Assembly (NCBI RefSeq): GCF_004337505.1
Contig: NZ_SJZI01000046.1
Coordinates: 62,001-126,000, forward strand
DNA: 64,000 nt
DNA from: Flaviaestuariibacter flavus
GTDB taxonomy: Bacteria > Bacteroidota > Bacteroidia > Chitinophagales > Chitinophagaceae
Direction of reading: 5' to 3'
This document shows positions 16,184 through 24,477 of the stretch, in pieces. Position 1 is the first letter of the stretch, and each line of letters begins with the position of its first letter. Under the pieces are notes generated by a model that saw only the letters and a program-made list of their open reading frames with translations, made no database searches and had not been told where the DNA came from. The position numbers were made by a program, and so were the translations under genes.

Positions 16184-16254
16184 AGTTTGAGGTTTTAGGT
16201 ATAGAGCCGCCCCACGCCCGAATGGTTACAAAAGCGCCGCAGCGACCCTCGTAT

Positions 16255-16332
16255 CACCCTTCGGCTACGCTATCCTTCGCTCAGGGTGACAAACGCCTGT
16301 CAGGCTGAGCGGAGTGCAGCGGAGTCGAAGCC
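16255..16332. repeat. Pair of REP-like palindromic elements
   Basis: 16255-16289 is a hairpin with arms CACCCT/AGGGTG around CTACGCTATCCTTCGCTC. 16298-16332 reads TGTCAGGCTGAGCGG...GAGTCGAAGCCC, the reverse complement of a CTTCGACTCCGCTCAGCCTGACA-type repeat dispersed in many bacterial genomes. They fill the gap between two minus-strand genes. Confidence 0.55.
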
Positions 16333-16355
16333 CGAACAGTGAGCAAAGCCGAAGC

Positions 16356-16877
16356 CTACCCTGCTCCCAGCCAGATCCCTACCCCGAAAACAACCCCGCC
16401 ACCTACAATCACCTGCCCCACCGTTTTTGCCAGGGGCGAGTCCATGAACTTGTAGCGGATCCAGGCGATGGCCAGCAGCTCGAGCACGACGATAATATAG
16501 GCGAGGTGCAGCGCGGCGGTGAGATCGGAGATCAGGAAGGGGATCGTATGCAACATTCCGCCAAGCAGCGTGGCCCCACCCGTGATGAGCCCGCGCATCA
16601 CCGGCGCCCCGCGCCCTGTTACGGCACCGTCGTCGGAGAGTGCCTCCGCCAGCCCCATCGAGATGCCCGCGCCCAGCGAGGCCGCCAGCCCCACGTAAAT
16701 GGCGCTCATGGGGTTGTGCGTGATGCCGGCCGTGGCAAAGAGCGGCGCCAGGGTGGATACTGACCCGTCCATCAGGCCCAGCAGTGCGGGCTGCACCTTC
16801 TGGATGACGAAAGTGTGGCGCGACTCCTTGGGCTCCGCTGTTTGTTCATTGGCCGGGCTGGGGTTGTAGGCTTCCAT
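16356..16877 (-). CDS. VIT1/CCC1-family membrane transporter
   Basis: A 173-residue protein with about five membrane segments. [20 protein letters not shown] matches the first helix of the vacuolar iron transporter (VIT1/CCC1) family, including the conserved Asp-Gly, and [14 protein letters not shown] matches the metal-binding region. Length and sequence are closest to the C-terminal half of bacterial MbfA/erythrin-VIT proteins. The expected role is Fe2+/Mn2+ export from the cytosol. Confidence 0.75.
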   Translation of the reverse strand: MEAYNPSPANEQTAEPKESRHTFVIQKVQPALLGLMDGSVSTLAPLFATAGITHNPMSAIYVGLAASLGAGISMGLAEALSDDGAVTGRGAPVMRGLITGGATLLGGMLHTIPFLISDLTAALHLAYIIVVLELLAIAWIRYKFMDSPLAKTVGQVIVGGGVVFGVGIWLGAG

Positions 16878-17305
16878 GTGGCGGTGTTTTGGGGAAAGGA
16901 GAAAAAAGCGGGCCAGCCGGAGGGCTGTTCATCGATGGCCCCACATGTTATTGCCTCTTTGAACAAGCAATCAACCCGCACAGCCGGCCCCCGCATTCAG
17001 GATGCCTATGGCCGGCATAAAACAAAGCCTTCCAACGTCAACAAAGACAAACTATCAGGCGGGTTGCCGTTACCGTATAAATACGGGTCTTCACTTTCGC
17101 GGATACACGCGTTCCGTTTGCTGCACAATGCAACGTTGTCAAGCGCCTGATCACCGGTCACCGCCCGGTCCTCCCGGTCCAAGTGACGCTTTCCGGTTCA
17201 CGCGGAATGAGTCGCGACGCTGCACCGGGCTTTCTGTTTTGCCGCCCGGTTCAAAAACAATCAGCCGGAAAACATTCGAAGACGTCAAATTGAAGGCAGG
17301 GAAAA

Positions 17306-17423
17306 GCAATAAAATGAAAGCTGTTTTGTAATTTAATTGCGCTTTCTGCTCATCTCTTCACAGTCATGGAAGATAATCAAGCAGTGGTTTAGTTTAAGGC
17401 CAGGTTTCGTCCCGGCCTTTTAG
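17306..17423 (+). ncRNA. Putative small transcript, unit A (SNKMKAVL box plus terminator)
   Basis: The unit starts with AGCAATAAAATGAAAGCTGT, in which ATG AAA GCT GTT TTG TAA (17314-17331) encodes MKAVL. It then has ~50 variable bases, GCAGTGGTTTAG, and a hairpin AAGGCC(A)GG/CC(C)GGCCTT (17396-17419) followed by T's. The same plan recurs at 17514. Whether the conserved part is RNA or peptide is unresolved. Confidence 0.4.
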
Positions 17424-17513
17424 TTTGTGGCTGGAATCATATGGCCAGCGGCGGTACCTCGCCGGGAGGCGCCATCGGTGACGCGTAAGAAAATATTTCC
17501 TTACCCGGTAATA

Positions 17514-17630
17514 GCAATAAAATGAAAGCTGTGCTGTAAATTAGATTTCTGCGCGAGGAGCCAGCACTGGCTTTGCTCAACATGCAGTTGGTTTAGGTGA
17601 CGAGGCCGGGGTTTGCCCCCGGCTTCTCAT
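17514..17630 (+). ncRNA. Putative small transcript, unit B (SNKMKAVL box plus terminator)
   Basis: Second copy of the unit. GCAATAAAATGAAAGCTGT is identical, and the mini-ORF ATG AAA GCT GTG CTG TAA (17522-17539) differs from unit A only at two synonymous positions. GCAGTTGGTTTAG (17584) and a GCCGGGG/CCCCGGC hairpin (17602-17626) follow in the same order. The middle ~45 bases are not conserved. Confidence 0.4.
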
Positions 17631-17693
17631 TTCAGGTAGCGCCACCATTCCTTCAACTGAGAATCCTTATCTTGACAGCAAACCCAAACCGGC

Positions 17694-18023
17694 ATGCACC
17701 TCCTCCTCCTCCTCCTCCTCGCCCTCTTCGTCCATCCCCAGCCCCGAAACGTGCTCGTATGCACCGGTCCGAAAGCCTATGCCTACCACCTCCGCGAAGC
17801 CTGTAGCGGCCTGCAGCGCTGCAGTGCCCGTATTATTACGGAAGCCGAAAGCGAGGCCACGAAGGCCGGCCGCACACCTTGCCATATTTGCGTCAGCAGC
17901 GCGGTGCCTCCTGCAAAAGTTGTAAGCTCCGGAGATGGCCAGTGCAGCGCCACCACGAAGAAAGGAAGCCGCTGCTCGCGGTCGGCGCGTAGCGGTGGGT
18001 ATTGCTGGCAGCATGGGGGCTAG
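17694..18023 (+). CDS. Secreted DUF5763-like cysteine-rich protein
   Basis: A 109-residue protein with a leucine-rich signal peptide. The N-terminal half carries VCTGPKAYAYHLREACSGLQRCS and CHIC, the C-terminal half QCSATTKKGSRCSRSA and YCWQH. Both halves are the signature of small Bacteroidota DUF5763-type proteins; the Cys/His spacing suggests metal binding or disulfides. Function unknown. A near-match box TATCTTGA lies 18 nt upstream of the start. Confidence 0.75.
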   Translation: MHLLLLLLLALFVHPQPRNVLVCTGPKAYAYHLREACSGLQRCSARIITEAESEATKAGRTPCHICVSSAVPPAKVVSSGDGQCSATTKKGSRCSRSARSGGYCWQHGG

Positions 18024-18032
18024 CTGCGCCTG

Positions 18033-18731
18033 CTATGCCAGCGAGTGCCTGCCCGTCTTTACCGGCCACAGCAACCGCCGCAGGCACACCACGTGCGCGA
18101 GCAGCACCGCCGGCACCACCAGCCCGGGCAGCAGCGTGAAGGGGAAGTAGCCGATGGCCACCAGGGGCTGGGCAAACGAATAGCGCTGTAACACTGTGGG
18201 CGCCGAAAGAAAGGCATGGCACACCACGTTGGCCAGCAGCAGCAGGCAGGCGATATTCCACGCGAGCAGCACCGCGCGCGGCAGCGCCTTTTTCACGTAC
18301 CCGAAATACCACACGAGCGGCGCCGTCATGCCGGAAAAGATGTCGAAGTTGATCCCCTCGAAAGTAATGAGCCGCGGCGCCACGCCCCAGGCCGCCAGTC
18401 CCCACAGCACCAGTTCCACCGGCAGGCGCAGTGTGTGCATCAGCGTCAGCGTTGCCGGGTTTAGGCTATCCAGAAAGGCGCGGCCGCGTGCCGTGGCCAG
18501 CGCCCCGATTAAGGTGAGCAGCGGCGGCAGCACAAGCGCCAGCATCCGCGGCGGCACACCCGCGAAATGGGTATAGAAGCCGGCCATGGAGAGCAGCGAT
18601 TGTACGATCGTGAGCCCCAGCAGGAAGGACCCGAATTTGCGGTCGTAACGCGCGGCGCTTGCCAGCGCAAAAAGCGTAAGTACAACGATGAGCCCGAAGC
18701 CGAGCGGCAGGTAGAACGGGAGCGATTTCAT
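18033..18731 (-). CDS. Uncharacterised seven-helix membrane protein
   Basis: A 232-residue protein with about seven evenly spaced hydrophobic segments and few charged loops. No family was recognised. It converges with the DUF5763 gene, with 9 nt between stops. Confidence 0.55.
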   Translation of the reverse strand: MKSLPFYLPLGFGLIVVLTLFALASAARYDRKFGSFLLGLTIVQSLLSMAGFYTHFAGVPPRMLALVLPPLLTLIGALATARGRAFLDSLNPATLTLMHTLRLPVELVLWGLAAWGVAPRLITFEGINFDIFSGMTAPLVWYFGYVKKALPRAVLLAWNIACLLLLANVVCHAFLSAPTVLQRYSFAQPLVAIGYFPFTLLPGLVVPAVLLAHVVCLRRLLWPVKTGRHSLA

Positions 18732-18945
18732 GGTTGCTGGTTTAATAAAACAAAGCCACCAAAGTGGTACCGGACTTCACTTGCCATTTGAGAAAAAAAC
18801 GGCCGGGGCGACGAATGCAGGTTGATCCGATCAATCATAGTTTGATAATACGCTTGTTGAGCTGACGGCACCTTTCATAAAGTCCTAAGCATGGCAGGAG
18901 GCGGCCTGCTTCAGCGGCGTTGCCGGCTTTGGCCGCTTGAAAAAG

Positions 18946-18973
18946 AAAAGCCCCGCCATCGGCGGGGGCTTTT
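18946..18973 (-). terminator. Terminator of the glycine-zipper lipoprotein gene
   Basis: AAAAGCCCCGCC / GGCGGGGGCTTTT hairpin 16 nt beyond the stop at 18989 on the minus strand. Confidence 0.8.
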
Positions 18974-18988
18974 GTGATGTGTAATCGC

Positions 18989-19507
18989 TTAATGTCGTCC
19001 ATCCTTCTTATCCTGCTCATTGCCGATGATCGCACCGGCGCCTGCACCTACAACGCCGCCGATCACAGCGCCGGCAGCGCGGTTCTTTTTATTGATGATG
19101 GCGCCCGCGGCCGCACCCGTTACACCGCCGATGACGGCGCCTTTGGCGGTCTTGCTCCAGCCTTTCTTGGCCGGCGCGGCAGCCGTGCCGGCACCGCTGC
19201 CGGTGCCGCTGTTGGAGCCCGAGCCGGAGTTGCTGCTGCTGCCCGCATTTGAGTTGCTGGTGCTGCTGCTGTGTCGCGCGCTCGTTTCGGTACGGTGCTT
19301 CGTTGCTGCGGCAGTAGCCGGGGTGGCGCCTGCAGCAGGTGCCTGCGTGGAGTCGATCTCGGAGGCTACGTATAAGGCTTTTTGCTTCTGGAATTCGGCC
19401 AGCCCGGCAGTGTCGAGCGGGTTGGCGGTTGTGGTGTTGGCGGCAGGCGTAGAGTTGCAGGCCGCAAGGAAAGCGATGGCGCATACGGCCAGTGTCATCT
19501 TTTTCAT
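18989..19507 (-). CDS. Lipoprotein with C-terminal glycine-zipper domain
   Basis: A 172-residue protein. It has a lipobox (FLAAC, Cys ~17), a disordered Ser/Asn/Gly-rich middle (residues 70-110), then a glycine-zipper region with GAVIGGVTGAAAGAIIN and GAVIGGVVGAGAGAIIG as two near-repeats. It ends in a charged NEQDKKDGRH tail. Glycine zippers (YMGG/OmpA-like) insert in or span membranes and are common in envelope lipoproteins. No partner is evident. Confidence 0.8.
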   Translation of the reverse strand: MKKMTLAVCAIAFLAACNSTPAANTTTANPLDTAGLAEFQKQKALYVASEIDSTQAPAAGATPATAAATKHRTETSARHSSSTSNSNAGSSSNSGSGSNSGTGSGAGTAAAPAKKGWSKTAKGAVIGGVTGAAAGAIINKKNRAAGAVIGGVVGAGAGAIIGNEQDKKDGRH

Positions 19508-19524
19508 GGGGGTTAAGGTTTTGG

Positions 19525-19532
19525 CAAAAATA
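19525..19532 (-). promoter_or_regulatory. -7 box TATTTTTG for the glycine-zipper gene
   Basis: Exact TAnnTTTG match on the minus strand, 17 nt before the start. Confidence 0.5.
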
Positions 19533-19704
19533 GGGGAACCGGCCCTTCGGATTGTGGATAAGCCGGTTTCACGCAGTTCCTGTGGATTACGTAGCTGAAA
19601 GCATCCTTGCTGTTTCGCTGCCAGTACTTTATGCCCTGTGTAGAAATAAAGGGTTCCGAACCTTCACTGGAAGCCTTTTGTTCCCGCTAAGTTTATCACA
19701 GATT

Positions 19705-20076
19705 ATGCCCGCACCGCCTTCCCTTCAGCAAGCCTACAAGTGGTGGCTCCTCGGTGGCTTCGGCCTCCTTGGTCTCCACCGCCGCTACCTGCGCAAGCCG
19801 CGTACCGCTATGCTCTGGCTCTGCACCGCCGGTTTCTTTGGCATTGGTGCCTTGCTTGATCTTTTCCTGCTTCACTGGCTCGTCAACCGTATGCATATGA
19901 TCCATCGCATCAAAGAACTTCAGTCCGAGATCGAAAAGACCGCCGCCCACCGCGAGCAGCTCGCCGCCGCGCATCAATACGAGGAGGCGGCGTATAACCG
20001 CGACAAGGAACTGCTGCTGCGCCGCCGGCTGGAGCAGCTGCGGCTGCAGCTGCGGCAGTACCGCAAAGACAACTAG
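19705..20076 (+). CDS. TM2-domain membrane protein
   Basis: A 123-residue protein. Residues 12-58 form a TM2 domain: a first helix WWLLGGFGLLGLHRRYL with the characteristic G-x-x-G-L-H-R-x-Y pattern, then GIGALLDLF. The C-terminal 60 residues are a charged, probably coiled-coil helix (RRRLEQLRLQLRQYRK). The frame is open further upstream, but ATG 19705 begins right before the domain. Function unknown. Confidence 0.75.
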   Translation: MPAPPSLQQAYKWWLLGGFGLLGLHRRYLRKPRTAMLWLCTAGFFGIGALLDLFLLHWLVNRMHMIHRIKELQSEIEKTAAHREQLAAAHQYEEAAYNRDKELLLRRRLEQLRLQLRQYRKDN

Positions 20077-20282
20077 GGGGGCCGGAGCATTAGTATTTGC
20101 GGCCGCTGCCTCCTCCCAAACCCTTACTTATGATTTCAGCAAGGGCAGCTTTCTTTCCCGCGGCCTGCAGGCCAATGGCCGCGTGAAGCCGCAGTTGCAC
20201 AGCAGCTTTACCTCATTGCGGGTCATGATCAACGACGGGCGGCAGATTCGGCGTATTTTGCGGCCACGCTTTAATTATCCGA

Positions 20283-21557
20283 ATGCATTCATCACAGTCG
20301 TCAGCCCGCCCCTTAGTCAATGCCTCCGTCGATGCCGACGAGCGCCTGCGCCCGCTGGTGCAGCAGCGCTTCCCGGGCGGGGTAGCAGTGCCGCGTGGCG
20401 ACGATCGTGCAGCCGTGGCTGAAACAAAGCGCCTCCTCGACGAGGGCGCCACCCTTTTGTACGACGCGGCATTTGTGCACGACGGCATCCTGGTGGTAGT
20501 GGATGTGCTGGCGGAGCGCCGCGGCAAGTGGACCGCCTACCTGCAGCGTCCCAACACACGCATCAAGGAAAAGCTGCTGGCCGATGCCGCCCTGCACGAG
20601 CAGGTGCTGCACGGTGCCGGCTTCCCGCTGGGCGAAGTGGTGCTGCTGCTGCTCAACCCGCAATACATCCGCCGCGGTCCGGTTGACCCGGTGGCGCTTT
20701 TCGCCGAGGAGCGCATACAGCGCCGCCTGCGCTTCGTGCAGGGGCTGGTGCACGGCCGCGTTCAGATGCTGCGCGGAATGGCGGCCAAGAAAGCGCGTGC
20801 CGCCGCCCGCAGGGAAGCTGCGGCAGATGCCGCAACTCCGGTAGTGCCGCCGCCTCCGCCACCCCCGCCCGCCCCACGCAAGCAGGTGCCGCCACCCGAG
20901 GTCATCGTAGACAAGGGCGCGCTCCGCGCCTTCCTGAAAAGGCTTCATTACCCGCTTTACTTCATGGATTTCGAGGCCTACCAGACGCCCATACCCGAAT
21001 GGGACGGGCACTGGTCGTTCCGGCAGATACCCTTCCAGTTTTCAGTGCACTGCCTCGACGCACCCGGTGGCGAGCTGCAGCACATCGGGTACATCGCGCC
21101 CGCCGCAGTGGAGCCTACCGCCGCCTTCGGCGAAGCGCTGCTGGCGGCCACCGGCGACGCCGGCTCGGTAATCGTATACAACCGGGATTCGGAAGGGCTT
21201 ATCCTGGAGCAGCTCAAAGGCACGCACCCGGAGCTGACACCGCGCGTGGACGCGCTGCTGGCCCGCCTCGTAGACCTCATGGACCCTTTCAGCGCGGGAC
21301 ATATCCGCATCCCCGATATCGGCAACAAGCTCTCGCTCAAGTTCATCCTGCCTTCGCTGCTGCCCCATATGAATTACGACGCGCTCGCCATCGGCAACGG
21401 CGTGGATGCCAACCGCGCGTACCTCGCCATCCGTAGTTCTACAGACGAAGCTTTCGTCAATACCACCCGCGAGGCGCTGCTTGAATACTGCCGCCTCGAT
21501 ACGCTCGCCATGGTGCGCATCCTGGAGCGGATGGAGGAACTGGCGGCGGACGCCTGA
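20283..21557 (+). CDS. DUF2779 protein with degraded N-terminal nuclease region
   Basis: A 424-residue protein. From residue ~218 it matches DUF2779: FMDFEAYQTPIPEWDGHWSFRQ, then VIVYNRDSEG, DPFSAGHI and EYCRLDTLAMV. These acidic residues fit a DEDD/RNase-H-like 3'-5' exonuclease fold. The region before it (residues ~20-165) resembles the RecB/Cas4-like part usual in this family (FPGG, LYDAAFVHDGILVVVDVL), but the E-x-K position reads LQRP and the N-terminal Cys motif is absent. A Pro-rich linker (186-205) separates the parts. The 200 bp upstream hold fragments in other frames resembling the missing N-terminus. Confidence 0.75.
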   Translation: MHSSQSSARPLVNASVDADERLRPLVQQRFPGGVAVPRGDDRAAVAETKRLLDEGATLLYDAAFVHDGILVVVDVLAERRGKWTAYLQRPNTRIKEKLLADAALHEQVLHGAGFPLGEVVLLLLNPQYIRRGPVDPVALFAEERIQRRLRFVQGLVHGRVQMLRGMAAKKARAAARREAAADAATPVVPPPPPPPPAPRKQVPPPEVIVDKGALRAFLKRLHYPLYFMDFEAYQTPIPEWDGHWSFRQIPFQFSVHCLDAPGGELQHIGYIAPAAVEPTAAFGEALLAATGDAGSVIVYNRDSEGLILEQLKGTHPELTPRVDALLARLVDLMDPFSAGHIRIPDIGNKLSLKFILPSLLPHMNYDALAIGNGVDANRAYLAIRSSTDEAFVNTTREALLEYCRLDTLAMVRILERMEELAADA

Positions 21558-22514
21558 TCAGCCTTCCCAGGCGCTCAGGATGAAATACGCATTCAGCAGC
21601 AGGTAGGAGATGCCCACCGCCAGGGCGGCGCGGAAGTCGAAGCTGCGCGCGGCCTGCAGTTTATCCTTTTTCGCTAATGTCAACGAGTGGATCGTGGCCG
21701 AAACGATGGCGAGGATCATGAACAGCGTAAGCCCGTGCAGGGCGTCTACCAGGGTAAATGAACTTGACTCAGGCAGCGCGGAATCGATGATGTATTTGTT
21801 ACCGATAACGGCAAAGAGGGCGCCCACGGAAAGGCCGAAGCGTGAGTCGATGCTGTCGGAATGAATGAAGAAACACACGAAGGCGATAAAGAAGGCAATG
21901 TACATCCCGAGGAACATTTTCCAGAAAAGGCCGCCCGCTTCGCGGCGCACCACCATCCGCACGCGGAAGGTGCTGTAGGTGCTCCGCGCATCGTGGATGC
22001 TGGTATCGCCGAACCCGGTTTCATACACCTTGTTGCCCGTGGCCAGCACGCAGCTGTCGATGTTCCAGCCGCGCAGCGCAAAGCGCGAATCATAGTGCGC
22101 GCCCACGGTATCGGCCGCGAACACCAGCTCGCTCGAATCAAACTGAGAGTTCTCGATCGACAACCGGAGCGTTTGCCGGTCGAAGGGGAAGTTGCCGATC
22201 TTCCACGAGTCCTTCATCAGGCATTGCAGCTTCATCAGCACGTACACGCCGCCGTTGGAAGTGTCGATGGTGGAAAAGGATTTTTCTACAGTCTTCGCCT
22301 GCGGGATCTCCAGGTTTTGCAGGAAGTCGAACTTCCGGTTTTTATAGCGCAGCCACAGCCAGAGGTTCATGGCGTATTCCTTTTGCTTGAAGTCGATGTC
22401 GTGGATGGAGGTGATGTAAACGCCCGTGCGCACGGTGTCGGGCGGAGCTGCCTGTGCGGAAGCTGTTCGTGCGAGGATGAATAGAAAGGCGGTCAGCAGG
22501 ATAGGGATTCTCAT
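21558..22514 (-). CDS. Pentameric ligand-gated ion-channel-like protein
   Basis: A 318-residue protein with a signal peptide (to ASAQ, residue ~21). An extracytoplasmic beta-rich domain spans residues 25-195, and four membrane segments lie at 197-217, 225-240, 257-275 and 296-314. Residues 109-114 read FPFDRQ, the Pro-loop hallmark of Cys-loop receptors and their prokaryotic relatives (GLIC/ELIC). DSRFGLSVGALFAVIGNKYI matches the pore-lining helix region of bacterial homologues. Cys-loop cysteines are not evident, as in other bacterial members. The ligand is unknown. The start at 22514 is set by the signal peptide. Confidence 0.72.
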   Translation of the reverse strand: MRIPILLTAFLFILARTASAQAAPPDTVRTGVYITSIHDIDFKQKEYAMNLWLWLRYKNRKFDFLQNLEIPQAKTVEKSFSTIDTSNGGVYVLMKLQCLMKDSWKIGNFPFDRQTLRLSIENSQFDSSELVFAADTVGAHYDSRFALRGWNIDSCVLATGNKVYETGFGDTSIHDARSTYSTFRVRMVVRREAGGLFWKMFLGMYIAFFIAFVCFFIHSDSIDSRFGLSVGALFAVIGNKYIIDSALPESSSFTLVDALHGLTLFMILAIVSATIHSLTLAKKDKLQAARSFDFRAALAVGISYLLLNAYFILSAWEG

Positions 22515-22638
22515 AAGGCTGTTGTGCGGTAATATTGACAGCGGAAAGATAGGAGTTCCCGCCGGCCATCGTTCCGCGCCCGAATGCCGGACCCTGCGGA
22601 CCGGATTTGTGACTTGTATATCTACGGTTTCTTTTCTT

Positions 22639-23841
22639 TCAACGGAACGGGTTGCTCCACTTCGCATCGGTATATACATTGGTGCCCGAAAGGGTTTGCA
22701 GGAAGGCCGTGACGGCAGCGATCTCCGCCCCGGTTAGGTTGAGCTGCTGCGGGTTGCCGCCAGGGCGCAGGCGCGGGTCGAGGTTGGTATTGCCCGGCGC
22801 GGCGCTGATGTTCCCGTAATGCCCCAGCACCTGCTGGATGCTGCGGAAGTTGGCGGTGTGCATCATGGGGCCGTTGAGCGTGCCGTCGGCGCGCATCAGG
22901 TTGCGGAGCGAAGGCGCGCGGGTGTTGTTGAGATCGAGGGCGCTGCTGCCGATGGTAGCGATGATGCCGTTGTTGCGGCTCTGCGGGTCGATGTCGAACT
23001 CGGGCGCCGCATGGCAGCCGGCGCAGCCAAGACCGCCGCCCGTGCGCTGGCCGCCGGCACCAAACCGGGGCGGCTGCAGGAAGAGCGCCTTGCCCTGGTT
23101 CTCCTGTGCGGTGAAGTTGGCGAAGGGCGCGCCGTCGTTCGGGGCCGTGGCGCGGCCGGCGTCGTATCTCGAATCAAAGCTTTGAATGCTCCGCACAAAT
23201 TGCGCGAGGCATTCCTGCAGGCGGCTTTCGCTGATGTGCTGATCGCCGTATGTAAACTGAAAGAGCTCCTTGTAATAACCAATGCCCTGCAGCTTCACCA
23301 GCAGTGCCTCCAGGTTGGGGCGCCCGCTCTGCCCGCTGAAGCCCATCTCCGCATGGTCCTGTATTGGTGCCGTGGTCTGCTGCTCCAAGGTGGCGGCGCG
23401 CTTGTTCCAGAAAAATCGGACCTCGTTGGCAAAGCGCGCGTTGACGAGCCGCATCGAGTGCCGGCCGGTGCTGCCGCCCGCTACACCGGCGCTGACAAAG
23501 GCGGTGTCGCTGAAAGCAAACTGCTGCTTGTGACAGGAGGCGCAGGCAACGGTGTTGTCGATACTCAGGTCCTTGTCGTAAAACAAGACGCGTCCCAGCG
23601 TCGCCTTTGCGTTGGAAATGGGATTGTTGACGCCGTTGTCTTTGGTGATGTAGGCCGGCTTGCCCTGCGCCGCGTAGTTGGCAAGCGCATTCAGGTTGAT
23701 ACTGTTCCCGAAAGCCGCTTCCACGGCAGGATAGCTGATCGTGGCCGTAGGGGCCGATGGATCCGTGTCTTTCCTGGAGCAGCTGAGGATGGCGCCGACG
23801 GTGGTGCCGAGCAGCAGGAGGACGGTTGTTGTTTTGCGCAT
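22639..23841 (-). CDS. Di-haem cytochrome-c peroxidase (MauG/CCP family) lipoprotein
   Basis: A 400-residue periplasmic protein with a lipoprotein signal (AILSC). Two haem c motifs are visible, CASCH and CAGCH, separated by ~160 residues, as in bacterial di-haem peroxidases. The segment RHSMRLVNARFANEVRFFW and the TRAPSLRNL motif are typical. The family reduces hydrogen peroxide with electrons from cytochromes, or oxidises other substrates. ATG 23841 gives the signal peptide; an upstream ATG at 23862 is less likely. Confidence 0.88.
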   Translation of the reverse strand: MRKTTTVLLLLGTTVGAILSCSRKDTDPSAPTATISYPAVEAAFGNSINLNALANYAAQGKPAYITKDNGVNNPISNAKATLGRVLFYDKDLSIDNTVACASCHKQQFAFSDTAFVSAGVAGGSTGRHSMRLVNARFANEVRFFWNKRAATLEQQTTAPIQDHAEMGFSGQSGRPNLEALLVKLQGIGYYKELFQFTYGDQHISESRLQECLAQFVRSIQSFDSRYDAGRATAPNDGAPFANFTAQENQGKALFLQPPRFGAGGQRTGGGLGCAGCHAAPEFDIDPQSRNNGIIATIGSSALDLNNTRAPSLRNLMRADGTLNGPMMHTANFRSIQQVLGHYGNISAAPGNTNLDPRLRPGGNPQQLNLTGAEIAAVTAFLQTLSGTNVYTDAKWSNPFR

Positions 23842-23955
23842 GCGGTGCAAGTTTGATAGCAAAGCGATTCCGTGGAGCGCCGGGTGAAAAGTGCCCGTGC
23901 CCCACGGTGTCGCTTATTGGACGCGCTTTGCCAACAATTCCTGCGGTAGCTGGAA

Positions 23956-24399
23956 TTATTTCCCGAAAAGTCCGCCCAGCTTTCCGCCCAGCCCGCCAAG
24001 GTTGCCCAGGTTCCCGAACAGGCCGCCAAGGCCTTCGGGGGTGATGCTGTGATCGTTGGGGTCTTTGGCTTTGTTGGCGAATTTTTCCAGCAGCCCGGGC
24101 AGGGCGCCGGCGATGGCACCCGTGGCAGCTGGAGGCAGCCCGAACTTGGAGCCGAGCGCGCTCACCAGCCCGCCCGAAATGGCGCCGGTGATGGGTGAGT
24201 TGTTGGCGAGGCCGCCCTGCAACTGGTCGAGCAGTCCGCCAACCCCGCCATGCTGCGGTGCCTGCGCGGCGAGGCCCTGGGTCATTTGTGTGGCCACCTC
24301 GTGGCTTACCGCGTCCTGCTGGTCGGGCGGGACGGCCTGCCGCACCTGTGGGTTGTTGTTGAGGTGCTCTTTCACCATGTTTACTACCTGTTCGAACAT
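23956..24399 (-). CDS. DUF937 domain protein
   Basis: A 147-residue protein. The helical N-terminal ~60 residues (MFEQVVNMVKEHLNNNPQV) and the middle GGLLDQLQGGL/GLVSALGSKFGLPP...GALPGLLEKFAN fit DUF937/YidB-like proteins. It ends in a glycine-leucine-rich GLGGLFGNLGNLGGLGGKLGG tail. No signal peptide. Function unknown. Confidence 0.75.
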   Translation of the reverse strand: MFEQVVNMVKEHLNNNPQVRQAVPPDQQDAVSHEVATQMTQGLAAQAPQHGGVGGLLDQLQGGLANNSPITGAISGGLVSALGSKFGLPPAATGAIAGALPGLLEKFANKAKDPNDHSITPEGLGGLFGNLGNLGGLGGKLGGLFGK

Positions 24400-24477
24400 A
24401 GATGTCGTTTTTAGAACGGCATTGCTGCGAATCCTGTGCCCACCCCGGCCGTGTGCTCATTAGGGTGCGCCCTGCAA

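Larger units (their letters stand above)
16878..17693. other. Gene-poor spacer of 816 bp
   Basis: No protein-coding gene is supported here. It contains a perfect CCGTAT-AA-ATACGG palindrome near 17070, and from 17306 onward the two related small-RNA/mini-ORF units described separately. Confidence 0.6.

Noticed and set aside
17002-17331. A 109-codon ORF ending in the unit A MKAVL box
   Set aside because: Most of it has low-quality composition and no homology; only its last ~20 codons resemble unit B, so I report the small unit instead of a 109-residue gene.
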